Positions 30,905-39,423 of a DNA stretch of 64,000 nt are shown one piece after another. Under the pieces are notes generated by a model that did not search any database, was not told where the DNA came from, and saw nothing but the letters and a program-made list of their open reading frames with translations. The stretch's first letter is position 1. The number at the start of each line of letters is the position of its first letter. Position numbers and translations under genes: made by a program. Source of the stretch: Sugiyamaella lignohabitans (lineage: Eukaryota > Ascomycota > Dipodascomycetes > Dipodascales > Trichomonascaceae); contig NC_031672.1 of assembly GCF_001640025.1 (NCBI RefSeq), positions 4,154,001-4,218,000 of the forward strand, written 5' to 3'.

Positions 30905-31079
30905 GCCTCCGGCGGCTGGTGGGCTGCCCCAGACCCCGTTGTGCTCGCTTCGCGAGCCTCCTCCTTCACCAACGGTATTTCTGAATACTCAAAAAAACTG
31001 GCTGGGACCGCGCTGAAACGACTCGAGCGAAGCGAGAGGAGCAACCAGGGTCTGGGGCGGAGCCCCAGCCGCCGGAGGC
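30905..31079. repeat. GC hairpin repeat, inverted pair (175 bp)
   Basis: Forward unit at 30905-30958 (GCCTCCGGCGGCTGG...; third hairpin GCTCGC-TTC-GCGAGC) and reverse unit at 31019-31079 (CGACTCGAGCGAAGCGAGAG ... GCCGCCGGAGGC), about 60 bp apart. The outer GCCTCC ends point outwards, like terminal inverted repeats. The interior between the units is unrelated to the other pairs. No flanking duplication found. Confidence 0.9.
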
Positions 31080-31110
31080 ACACCCCCTCCCCTTAGATTG
31101 AAAACGTGTA

Positions 31111-31605
31111 TTAAGAGTTGCCGGTGTGTTCTAGTAAGACAGTACACAGCTCTTCAGCCTGTCGGGCCCTGTTTTCCCATTGTTTGGAGTCAATTTCGAG
31201 TTTCAATAGAGCCTCAGTGGCATCGTCGAGCTGGGATGCAAACACATGTTTCATGTCGTTGTAGCGAGTAGAATTTGATTCTTCGAGAGCTGCTATCAGG
31301 TTCTCGATCTCTTGGGCGTGCATTTTGATGCTCCGTTCCATGTCAATTGTGTGGTTACGTTTAACAGCAGCGAGATCATGTTCGTGTGACTCCTTGAGCA
31401 GGTCGAGCTGTTTCTCCAGCTCGTGCTTATCCCTGTTTGCTTCATCCAATTGCAGCTGGAGTCCGAAAATATATGATTTCAGTTTGTAGCAGGTTTTCGA
31501 CTCATCTCGGAGATTCAGGATCTCCTGTAATGTTAAACTTAGAACCGACCTTTGGGTTGCGGCCCCTGACACTGTTGAGTACAATGGAGGAGGCACCTGG
31601 TTCAT
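31111..31605 (-). CDS. unknown small coiled-coil protein
   Basis: 164 residues from ATG 31605 (MNQVPPPLYSTVSG). After about 25 residues it is a continuous coiled coil with heptad spacing: LQEILNLRDESKTCYKLKSY, LQLDEANRDKHELEKQLDLL, EIENLIAALEESNSTRYNDM, and a C-terminal helix ending ARQAEELCTVLLEHTG. It is not recognised as a known family; a spindle, kinetochore or spindle-pole linker is one option but is only suggested by shape. It stops 31 bp beyond the inverted repeat pair. Single exon, codon use like its neighbours, so probably a real gene. Confidence 0.65.
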   Translation of the reverse strand: MNQVPPPLYSTVSGAATQRSVLSLTLQEILNLRDESKTCYKLKSYIFGLQLQLDEANRDKHELEKQLDLLKESHEHDLAAVKRNHTIDMERSIKMHAQEIENLIAALEESNSTRYNDMKHVFASQLDDATEALLKLEIDSKQWENRARQAEELCTVLLEHTGNS

Positions 31606-32283
31606 GGCAGCAACAAAGCACAACTCAGAAGCAGGTCTTGGTCGGCTCGAAATATCTCGAAAATATTCAGGTTAGAGATTGAAACCAAAACACAAAAAAA
31701 ATCAAACACAAAAAACAAAGTAGCTTTTACTTTCATGGATATGAGATAGATATACTTCTACGTTAAACAAGCAACAACGTTAGTTGTACTAAACTCTATC
31801 ACAGCCCGCTCGTCTATGCACCTGTGATCAGCCTTATCAGAGCTTATCGTGCAGACACCTGCATAGCCCCAATCCATAGACCTCACGAGCATCTGAACTA
31901 GCGACCGATTAGAGCACTGTTTCACCGGACTCGTTCTAGTGGGTCTCCAATATACTCAGTTCAGCTGCCCGCTGTGCCACATGGCTTTGCAGCACGACCT
32001 CCAAACAACGTCGACACTTGGCCGATCCGCTCCCTCTGCACTGTACCTGCTGCAGACCCTGCGTCTACTCCCGGCCAAGAAAATCGGTTATTCAATCTAA
32101 AACTACCCACTAACCGTCTCCTAACCGAAGCTGGCTACCCTGCAAAACTGCACAGCCATCGACTTCTAACAGGAGGCTGCTCAGACCACGCCTAGCATAC
32201 TATCACCAGCGTCCACGGGGTCGTTTTTTCTGGCACCTGCTCTTTTCTCTGGGGAAAAGGATTGCTGGGAGGGGCGGTTTTTT
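31606..32283. other. divergent spacer, coiled-coil gene side
   Basis: About 680 bp of the 1.3 kb divergent gap between the coiled-coil gene and ADA3. No gene found. It contains the promoter of the coiled-coil gene and AC-rich stretches. Confidence 0.4.
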
Positions 32284-32488
32284 GCCTCCGGCGGCCGGGC
32301 TCCGCCCGGACCCGTTGTACTCCGCTTCGCGGAGCGGCGTCGCGGAGACTCGCGGAGTTCAATTCTCAGCAAGGAGTCGTTTCTGGACCCCTGCCACCGA
32401 ATCCCCTGCTTAGTCCATTCCCCCCACGCCCGACTCGAGCGAAGAGAGAGAAGCAACGGGGTCTGGGGCGGAGCCCCAGCCGCCGGAG
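32284..32488. repeat. GC hairpin repeat, inverted pair (205 bp)
   Basis: Forward unit from 32284 with a changed second hairpin (CCGGGC-TCC-GCCCGG, one base pair shorter and a T:A replaced by C:G) and third hairpin CTCCGC-TTC-GCGGAG. Reverse unit at 32431-32488 starting CGACTCGAGCGAAG. It is the largest pair in the window. An extra CGGAG-rich stretch (GTCGCGGAGACTCGCGGAG) follows the forward unit. Confidence 0.88.
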
Positions 32489-32944
32489 CAGCGCGACCCT
32501 CCCCCCCCTGAGCTCTCCGTAACCCCAACCCCCGAGAGATAGCGCCGTGCTGTTAGGTGCATGTGGATATTTCACGACTGATGTTGAGATTGAGTATGTA
32601 CGAGCGTCATCACTGGAACCAGGATCCGGGTCGGTTTGCACAAGAACGTCGGAATTGGCTACAGTTTCCGCAAACGAAGTCGAGTTTGGGTTGTGTTACG
32701 TGTGGACGTATCAGATACATCACGGAGAATCAGGTAGAGCAATTCGCTGCACGTGATATATTCGTGTTAGTTTTGGTGCATGGCTGATGGCAGTTTGTTG
32801 CACAAGACTGGACATTTGTGAGGAATAATTAATTTTGGACAGCAATCTACGATCTTCCGATACCTGTGTTTTAGAAATCAAGTAGGGCTGAAGAGGTGAC
32901 GAGGTGATCTGAGTTCTGAGGATAACAGAATAACGAGGGGAGAG
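32489..32944. promoter_or_regulatory. ADA3 upstream region
   Basis: 456 bp between the repeat pair and the ADA3 start. CACGTG occurs at about 32750-32755. No gene recognised; short open frames here have no plausible product. Confidence 0.4.
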
Positions 32945-35317
32945 ATGACGGTTACCAAGGGCCGAGGGAGAGGCTCTCGCAACAATAATGCGTCAAACGT
33001 TGGCTCGTCGGCGAATGTCAAGGTTAGTCGGTCTAATAACTGGTCATATATCGACATGGGCTCGGTAGCTGAGCTGTATGCAAATTTGCAGGCCGAATTT
33101 GCTCTCTCAGGTGGAGAAGTCAGTTCGTCTCTGCAATCAGTCCCTGGAGCCAATGAGCAAACGCGTATTCAGGCTGATATTGGCACTTTGTTGACTCATA
33201 TTGAAAACCGACTGGCCACGTGTAACGAAGAATTGGCAAAAGTCAAGCGTATTGGTGATATTGTCGAGGAAGAGCGACTACGACGGAAGAAAAAGATCAA
33301 GCGGGAGAATGGCGAGGCTGTTGATGTCGAAGACGATATTAGCACCTCTGCCGGGGTTGAAACTACAACAGATAGTAGAGAAAAGAGCAACGAACCTGAC
33401 CGAAGGGATGACAGCAGTTCGAGTATAAGTAAAGTCAAAAGAGAAGACGACGAGTCTGGTGCGACAGTGAAAAGATCTGGCAAGTCAGCCAAGTCGACAG
33501 CTGACGATGCTATGGGCGTCGACGAAGATGATGATCATGCTGATAGTAATAGAAAGAAAGATGAAGACTCTGACAAGACAAATGGTGGGATTTCCAGAAG
33601 CGATATTAAGCGAGCTGAGTCAGTGGATTCCGAACCTGACCTTCCTCTTGCTGATGAAGTCATGGCTAGATCCAGGGCAGCTGGAAGTTCCGACGGCAGT
33701 AGTTCGGATGAAAGAACACATACCAAAAATGAACCAGAAACTCCTCCTTTGAAACTGGCTCCTGTATCCAAAAATTACTATGATCCAGGTACACCACGGC
33801 ATTCAGCAACTGATTTTGCAGAGATTCAAGCTTCTTCAATTGCCGCGTTGAAACTGTTTGACGAGTCTATCACTGTAGACTCAGAGGGGAATCCTGTGAA
33901 CGATGTCGAAGTTTTGAGGAAGAAATATGGCGTTGCATCTTTTCCTGAATCGAATTTAAAAGATCTGCTACCAGGAGAGATCCCAGATGAAGACTTTACA
34001 CGAGCCAAACCGGCGAATCAAGTGCAATTCTCGACATTTGCGACATTCATCGAGCCTTTTTTTAGGCCCCTTACAGAAGAGGATATCTCGTTTTTGAAAC
34101 ACAAATCAGTTGGGTTGGATGGTACATACACACGATCCATTGCTTCACCATACCTGATTCCACCACTTGGTCCTCTATATTCGGATACATGGGCTGACGA
34201 AGACGGTCAAATTGCAAATACCTATTCGTTGTCTCCGCCACCGTCCGGCAGTTTCGAAAAAGCATTGTTTAAAGGATCAGGCTCGTCAGAGGCCATTAAT
34301 GAAGACACTCTGGATGCTCCATTCCCAAAAGTATCACTTGGTCCATTAGCTTCACGTTTATTATCAGCATTATTACGAGAACCAGGAGAGTATGATACCG
34401 AAGTCAAGGAAGAAGACGAGCCAAAAATCAAATCTGAAGACGACACTGTGACTAATAACTCGACTACTACGTCGTCACCATCAGCATTAGTTTCAGCACC
34501 AGCTTCTGCCAATACCACACTGACAACCATAGCTACATCAACGGCCACTTCATTGAATGCTACGCCATCTAAACCAGCCAGCTCATTAATCGAGCCTGCT
34601 AAATACACCAATGTCAAAGCCGACTATGTGGACCTGGACGACCGGCTTAAGCGTGAGTTTCGATATGTGGGTATTTTAGACGTGAACCTGCTCCGCAAGG
34701 AAGACAAGAACAAGAAACGGTTGAATGGGACTAGTGAGACAAATGGATCTGCTGGTAACGCTGCCAATGGATCGTCGACGACAGTTGCAGCTATTGCTGA
34801 TGACGACGAAGCTAGTTTCGAGATGTACTGGGCCAATGGCACTGAAGACGACGAAATCTGCTATGAAATACGTAAACTGCAAAAGAAGTTCCGACAAGTG
34901 ACCAAAATCAACCAGGCCTGTAAACGAATACTGCTGCCCATAGTGCAAGAGCAAATGGCGTACCAGGAGTACACACAGATCCTGGAAGATCTCGACAAAC
35001 AGGTGGACCAAGCGTATGCCAAGCGAATGCGCAACATGCCAAAAGGCAAAAAGAAAAAGGGGTTTGCAGCCAATCTCAGCAACTCAGCTGGCGGCTCGAC
35101 ACCCAACTCATCAGGACCAGAAAAACCTCCCAGCTATAAACCGCTGCTGGAAAAACGGCTGCGATGGATCGAGAAAATCGGCAGCTACTTCAAACCACCA
35201 GAAATCATGAAACGCACCCCCACCGAGTCCATCTTTGCCAACATCCAAATCGACGACGACGACGACGATGCCGATGCCGGCGACGATGACGATGACATGT
35301 ACAGTATGACCTTATGA
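32945..35317 (+). CDS. NGG1: SAGA/ADA complex subunit Ada3 (Ngg1)
   Basis: 790 residues, ATG 32945. The N-terminal half is charged and disordered (basic KKKIKREN; long Ser/Asp/Glu stretches). The recognisable Ada3 part comprises KKYGVASFPESNLKDLLPGE, IPDEDFTRAKPANQVQFSTF, a TFIEPFFRPLTEEDISFLK block and SPYLIPPLGPLYSDTWADEDG. The Ada3 C-terminal domain follows (DLDDRLKREFRYVGIL, EDDEICYEIRKLQKKFRQV and a long helix through YQEYTQILEDLDKQVDQAY). It ends in an Asp run. Ada3 bridges Gcn5 and Ada2 and raises nucleosome acetylation; GCN5 is in this window. No intron seen. The symbol follows S. cerevisiae usage. Confidence 0.93.
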   Translation: MTVTKGRGRGSRNNNASNVGSSANVKVSRSNNWSYIDMGSVAELYANLQAEFALSGGEVSSSLQSVPGANEQTRIQADIGTLLTHIENRLATCNEELAKVKRIGDIVEEERLRRKKKIKRENGEAVDVEDDISTSAGVETTTDSREKSNEPDRRDDSSSSISKVKREDDESGATVKRSGKSAKSTADDAMGVDEDDDHADSNRKKDEDSDKTNGGISRSDIKRAESVDSEPDLPLADEVMARSRAAGSSDGSSSDERTHTKNEPETPPLKLAPVSKNYYDPGTPRHSATDFAEIQASSIAALKLFDESITVDSEGNPVNDVEVLRKKYGVASFPESNLKDLLPGEIPDEDFTRAKPANQVQFSTFATFIEPFFRPLTEEDISFLKHKSVGLDGTYTRSIASPYLIPPLGPLYSDTWADEDGQIANTYSLSPPPSGSFEKALFKGSGSSEAINEDTLDAPFPKVSLGPLASRLLSALLREPGEYDTEVKEEDEPKIKSEDDTVTNNSTTTSSPSALVSAPASANTTLTTIATSTATSLNATPSKPASSLIEPAKYTNVKADYVDLDDRLKREFRYVGILDVNLLRKEDKNKKRLNGTSETNGSAGNAANGSSTTVAAIADDDEASFEMYWANGTEDDEICYEIRKLQKKFRQVTKINQACKRILLPIVQEQMAYQEYTQILEDLDKQVDQAYAKRMRNMPKGKKKKGFAANLSNSAGGSTPNSSGPEKPPSYKPLLEKRLRWIEKIGSYFKPPEIMKRTPTESIFANIQIDDDDDDADAGDDDDDMYSMTL

Positions 35318-35365
35318 TCACATTATCAATGCACATCTAATTTTTGTACGTGCCAGTGCCACGCT

Positions 35366-35530
35366 GCCTCCGGCGGCTGGGGCTCTGCCCCAGACCCCGT
35401 GGCTCCTCTCGCTTCGCTCGAGTCGGGAGTCGGGCCCACGGTTTTATATATTTGTTGAACTCCCGAAAAACGACTCGAGCGCAGCGAGAGGAGCCACGGG
35501 GTCTGGGGCAGAGCCCCAGCCGCCGGAGGC
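35366..35530. repeat. GC hairpin repeat, inverted pair (165 bp), best-preserved
   Basis: Forward unit 35366-35425 and reverse unit 35471-35530, each 60 bp and almost perfect reverse complements, separated by 45 bp of AT-rich sequence. Hairpin 2 is CTGGGGC-TCT-GCCCCAG in both units. Tail CTCGCTTCGCTCGAGTCG in the forward unit; the reverse unit has one change (GCGCAGCGAG). It lies between the ADA3 and MAS1 stops. The whole region could form one long hairpin. Confidence 0.93.
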
Positions 35531-35626
35531 CGGTCCGGACCACAGAGTAGTGAATATTATGCTTGGATTTAGATTAATTCTACATGACAGAGGAGGGGAA
35601 TTTTTGCAGCTCTAGGGGCAGGACGA

Positions 35627-37075
35627 TTACCATCTCATCATGCTCATGTCGTTTCTGATTCTTTGGTAGTCGAGCAAGCCTTCGATGGGGCCGAGGGCGG
35701 CGATGGCGATGTCCTTGTCGTACAAGTACTTTTGGGCCCATTGCTTGACGTCGTTGACGGTGACCTTGGACACGTTGCGCTCGACCTCTTGAGGAGATTG
35801 GCGGCGGCCGGTGGTGATGATTTGGCGGCCGATGTCCTCGGCAACGGCAGTGGTCGAGTCTAATGACAGCAATAGAGAGGCCTTGAGTTGGGACTTGGCT
35901 CTCTCAACCTCGGCGTCACTGACTGAGATGGATAATCGGTTCCATTCCTTAAGAGTAAAGTGGACCAAGTCGTCGATTTGGGTCTTGTTCTCGGTGGTCA
36001 AGTAGATACCCCACAAACCGGTATCTGAGTACGAGGTCGAGAAAGAAAGGTATGAGTTGGCCAAGTGGTTTTGCGAAACAATGGCACTCAACTTGGACGA
36101 TTGGTTGAAAGCCGAACCTTGAGCACGGTCCCAGTTACCAATGATAGCTTGGGCAACAAGGGCAGTGTAGTAATCGGGACTGGACCATGAAACACCCTCA
36201 ACGGCAATGGCAATGTGAGCAACTGGCAAGGTATCGTCACGGATACGCACCTCAGAACCAACAAACTTGGGGATATCATTGGCAGCCTTGGATCCGGTAC
36301 CAGGAGCAGAGATCTTGCCAGAAGTAGGAAGGCCAGCAAAGTGCTTCTCAGCCAATTTGACAAGAGCGTCGTGGTCAACGGCACCAGCACCAGCCAAAAC
36401 CATACGGTCAGCCTTGTAGTTGTACTTGATATAGTTGGAAAGCTCGGTCTTGGAGATTTCCAAAATGTTTTCTCTAGGACCGAGAATGGTTCTACCTAAA
36501 GGTTGACCCTGGAAGGCAACAGCATGTAAATGGTCGAAGACAACTTCTTCGTATTGCTTGTCAACCTCCTCTGATTCACGGATGATCACATCTCTTTCAC
36601 GCTCGATAGCTTGTTCCTCAAGCTTCGAGTTTTGAAGAATATCAGAGAGAATCTCAACCGATTTGGGGACATCATCTTTCAAAGCCTTAGCATAGAAAAC
36701 AGTGTTCTCACGCGAAGTGTAAGCGTTCAAGTGAGCACCCAAGTTCTCAATCTCCAACTCCAATTGCTGTTGAGAACGACTGGTAGTACCCTTGAAAGCC
36801 AAGTGTTCCAAGAAATGAGCAGTACCATTGTTGTATTCATGTTCAGCACGAGATCCAGCATCAATCCAAACACCAACAGTGGCGGTCTGGGCCAAAGGAG
36901 ACGACTCGGTAGCAACGGTCAAGCCATTGGGAAGAGTCGTGGTCTTGGTCTTAGGATACTCGACAGAAAAGGTTTGAACACCTCTACGAAGAATCGAAGA
37001 AGGTCCACCAACACGACGACCAGCAGCATTAGCCACCAATCTAGCCGAAGCAGATGCTCTCAAGATAGCAGACAT
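35627..37075 (-). CDS. MAS1: mitochondrial processing peptidase beta subunit (Mas1)
   Basis: 482 residues. The N-terminus is an Arg/Ser/Ala-rich targeting peptide (ILRASASARLVANAAGRRVG) ending near RRGVQTFS. The inverted zinc-binding motif HFLEH (in NGTAHFLEHLAFKG) and the downstream glutamate cluster RESEEVDKQ mark it as the catalytic beta subunit; the alpha subunit lacks the motif. Other family blocks are NLGAHLNAYTSRENTVFYAK, HAVAFQGQPLGRTILGP and the C-terminal GRRQSPQEVERNVSKVT. With Mas2 it cleaves presequences in the matrix. Single exon. It is divergent from SDH4, also a mitochondrial protein. Confidence 0.96.
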   Translation of the reverse strand: MSAILRASASARLVANAAGRRVGGPSSILRRGVQTFSVEYPKTKTTTLPNGLTVATESSPLAQTATVGVWIDAGSRAEHEYNNGTAHFLEHLAFKGTTSRSQQQLELEIENLGAHLNAYTSRENTVFYAKALKDDVPKSVEILSDILQNSKLEEQAIERERDVIIRESEEVDKQYEEVVFDHLHAVAFQGQPLGRTILGPRENILEISKTELSNYIKYNYKADRMVLAGAGAVDHDALVKLAEKHFAGLPTSGKISAPGTGSKAANDIPKFVGSEVRIRDDTLPVAHIAIAVEGVSWSSPDYYTALVAQAIIGNWDRAQGSAFNQSSKLSAIVSQNHLANSYLSFSTSYSDTGLWGIYLTTENKTQIDDLVHFTLKEWNRLSISVSDAEVERAKSQLKASLLLSLDSTTAVAEDIGRQIITTGRRQSPQEVERNVSKVTVNDVKQWAQKYLYDKDIAIAALGPIEGLLDYQRIRNDMSMMRW

Positions 37076-37526
37076 TTTTTTTTCCTGTACTGTAACTGTA
37101 ATATAACCCGGACCTAGATAATATTTTGAGTCGACGAAAATTAACCAAGAAAAAACAACAACCGATTGACAATAACTCTACAACAAAGCTACAATCGATG
37201 TGTCAATTCGTTCTCTGCGATATTTCTGTTGGCTACAAAGTTCCGTGGTTCCTGTTTGTCAACGTTAGTTGTTATTGGTCGGTGAAGCAGAAGTCGACTT
37301 ATTTTTCAACCTCCCACTCCAGCCCATCCTGCCAGCCGTGCCTAATCCTGTTCTCCCGGGCCCTTTTCGCTGCCTGACAAGAAAACTCCCAATTGCTGCA
37401 CTCTTATTGGCCCGCCCTCCGCTGCACCAAAGTCACGCTTCTGATGCGGCCCCCAGACATATATCATCGTTTTCTCATCTTCACGGTTATCTCCCTCTGT
37501 CGACATTACTCCATCTCACATCAAAT
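37076..37526. promoter_or_regulatory. bidirectional MAS1/SDH4 promoter with two CCAAT boxes
   Basis: TTATTGGT at 37272-37279 (reverse ACCAATAA, an exact HAP core ACCAATNA) and TTATTGG at 37404-37410 (reverse CCAATAA). SDH genes are classic HAP2/3/4/5 targets. The right part is 5' leader of SDH4, ending at the GTAAGT donor at 37527. Confidence 0.55.
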
Positions 37527-37563
37527 GTAAGTGTTAACGGGCTTTTTTCGGGGGTCAGACGGT

Positions 37564-37722
37564 GCCTCCGGCGGCTGGGGTTGCACCCCAGACCCCCGAG
37601 CTCCTCTCGCTTCGCTCGAGTCGGGCGTCGTCAAGGGTGCCCTGCCCTGCCCGGGTACACTCCGAGCCTGCTCGCGAAGCGAGCACAACGGGGTCTGGGG
37701 CAGCGCCCCAGCCGCCGGAGGC
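37564..37722. repeat. GC hairpin repeat, inverted pair (159 bp) inside SDH4 leader intron
   Basis: Forward unit 37564-37623 with hairpin 2 changed to CTGGGGT-TGC-ACCCCAG (C:G to T:A in both strands). Reverse unit about 37669-37722 with third hairpin TGCTCGC-TTC-GCGAGCA (given in forward sense) and loop GCT in hairpin 2. The pair occupies half of the 319-nt intron and would be spliced out. Confidence 0.9.
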
Positions 37723-37845
37723 ATGTTCTCAATCGTCGCTCCGCCATTCTCGCAAACTTCTGTTATACAGAAAAATACCGGGTTTGTGATCCCAGACTGG
37801 ATCCGACCCCGCATTTCAAGTGGATCATGGCTAACAGGATGTCAG

Positions 37846-38352
37846 ATGTTCAGAAGCACAATTCTTAGACAACCCCTGTCGCTGGCCTCGGTGGCTACTC
37901 GCCGTTCAGTTTTGAGCACTGTTAGTGGTGCTTCTAGTCTCAGAACTCAGAGATTTTTGGGAACCATTCCTCAACCTCCAGGATACATTCAGGGTACTGT
38001 GAACGACCCTGTTAAGCTGCCTCCTCCTAGCCCCAGCCATGGTTCTTATCACTGGTCTTTTGAGAGACTTGTGGCTGTTGGAATGGCTCCTTTGGTCATT
38101 GCTCCTCTTGCTACTGGCTCATTGACTCCTGTTCTTGATGCCACTCTGGGCTCGCTACTGCTGGTCCATGTCCATCTTGGTCTCGAATCCTGCATCATTG
38201 ATTATATCCCCAAACGTGTCTACGGCAAGCTTCACAACTTGGCTATCTACGCTTTATATGGAGGCACTGCTCTCAGTCTGTACGGTCTTTATGAGTATGA
38301 GACCAATGACATCGGTCTCACTGCTACCATTGGCAAGGTCTGGAACGCTTAA
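37846..38352 (+). CDS. SDH4: succinate dehydrogenase membrane anchor subunit (Sdh4/CybS)
   Basis: 168 residues from ATG 37846. The N-terminal 50 residues are Arg/Ser/Leu-rich, a mitochondrial presequence (FRSTILRQPLSLASVATRRS). CybS features follow: GSYHWSFERLVAVGMAPLV, a first membrane helix, LLLVHVHLGLESCIIDYIPKR with the haem/quinone-region histidines and the DYIP motif, then a third helix ending GLYEYETNDIG. It anchors complex II in the inner membrane. Upstream bases are not coding: a leader intron with GTAAGT at 37527 and GCTAACAGGATGTCAG ending at 37845 joins the leader directly to the ATG. The open frame that extends further 5' runs through this intron and is not translated. Confidence 0.92.
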   Translation: MFRSTILRQPLSLASVATRRSVLSTVSGASSLRTQRFLGTIPQPPGYIQGTVNDPVKLPPPSPSHGSYHWSFERLVAVGMAPLVIAPLATGSLTPVLDATLGSLLLVHVHLGLESCIIDYIPKRVYGKLHNLAIYALYGGTALSLYGLYEYETNDIGLTATIGKVWNA

Positions 38353-38473
38353 ACAACCCGTCACGTTCTCCGTCCTCGTAAATAAAACATAACTTATTTC
38401 TTTCTTTCTTCTTTTTTGTAAAACTTCGATCTGGGTCCCAGAGTGGGTCCTGACTGGGGGGACGGGCTGGTCT

Positions 38474-38533
38474 GCCTCCGGCGGCTGGGGCTCCGCCCCA
38501 GACCCCGCGGCTCCTCTCGCTTCGCTCGAGTCG
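38474..38533 (+). repeat. GC hairpin repeat, single copy, forward
   Basis: Complete 60-bp unit: GCCTCCGGCGGCTGGGG, CTCCGCCCCAGACCCCG, then CTCGCTTCGCTCGAGTCG. About 120 bp downstream of the SDH4 stop. Close to the family consensus. Confidence 0.93.
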
Positions 38534-39423
38534 GGGTCGTTATTGATCTTCTATCGGAAATAGATGATGGCCGTGTGGGTGAAAGATAGGCTCGAAATTT
38601 GGGTTTATGTGTCGGACATCGGATCGAGTGTCGGATGCGTATCGTCGGTCATGCCCCGCTAAAGGTTACAGTGTCCTGGACTTTACTTTTGCCAAAATAG
38701 AGTTCGATTCGGAGTCGCCGGTTCCATTTCCTGTCAAATTGTCACTTATCTTGTTTCACTTAAGAAAATGACGCTGCTGACTCCTCCACATCCACGCCGT
38801 TAGGCCCTGCAGCAGATTGTCTAGATTGTCTGTAATAAGTTAGTACCGCGCCGGTAACGGCGAGATTGAGTTAGTTCCAGCAACTGTTGCCGCAACTGGT
38901 ATTTGTCGTTTTTTGTTTCTGATAGTTTGCTAAAGTCTTGTTGGTTGTTTTCACTTTTCTATAGAGATAATTAGACTAAATAAATGCCTGTTAATTGGAT
39001 ATTAAAAAAAGGATGACGTTGACGCTGAATCTGCGGCTGTTCTGCCGCTATGAAATGTCGGCAATAGTGAAACTCCGTTAGCCGCGTCTTGCATCATTGC
39101 CATATGGCTTTAATCGTCAACATATTTAGCTTGATGTTTCTATACCTAATGAGGTATAGAAGCCGACTTATCCTGTCTCAACCTAGATTCGGTTTATCCG
39201 TACACGGGCATCACGGCCATTAGCATTACTAACTCAGTTTCTGGTACTTGGGGTCGATGATCCTCCAGCAGATATATCCCCTCGGTGGACAATATATAAT
39301 TGAATTACACTGTTCTATATGTAATTGCTTTCTAGGTAGTACCAGTAGTCTTGTACGAGGCAACGAAACTCCATCTCAGTGTGTGTCATTAAGAGTTGTT
39401 AGAGATCGCAATAAGTGCTCACA
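38534..39423. other. spacer upstream of the SNG1-like gene
   Basis: 890 bp after the repeat. No gene found. GCGGCTGTTCTGCCGC (39040-39055) is an isolated inverted repeat. The part next to 39424 is promoter. Confidence 0.4.

Noticed and set aside
30905..32488. Repeat units as a CRISPR array
   Set aside because: Units are palindromic, irregularly spaced, in both orientations and lie in a eukaryotic nuclear context without cas genes.
37269..37868. 199-codon open frame over the SDH4 leader and repeat pair
   Set aside because: It spans a well-supported leader intron and the GC repeats, and carries the recurrent repeat-derived peptide motifs.
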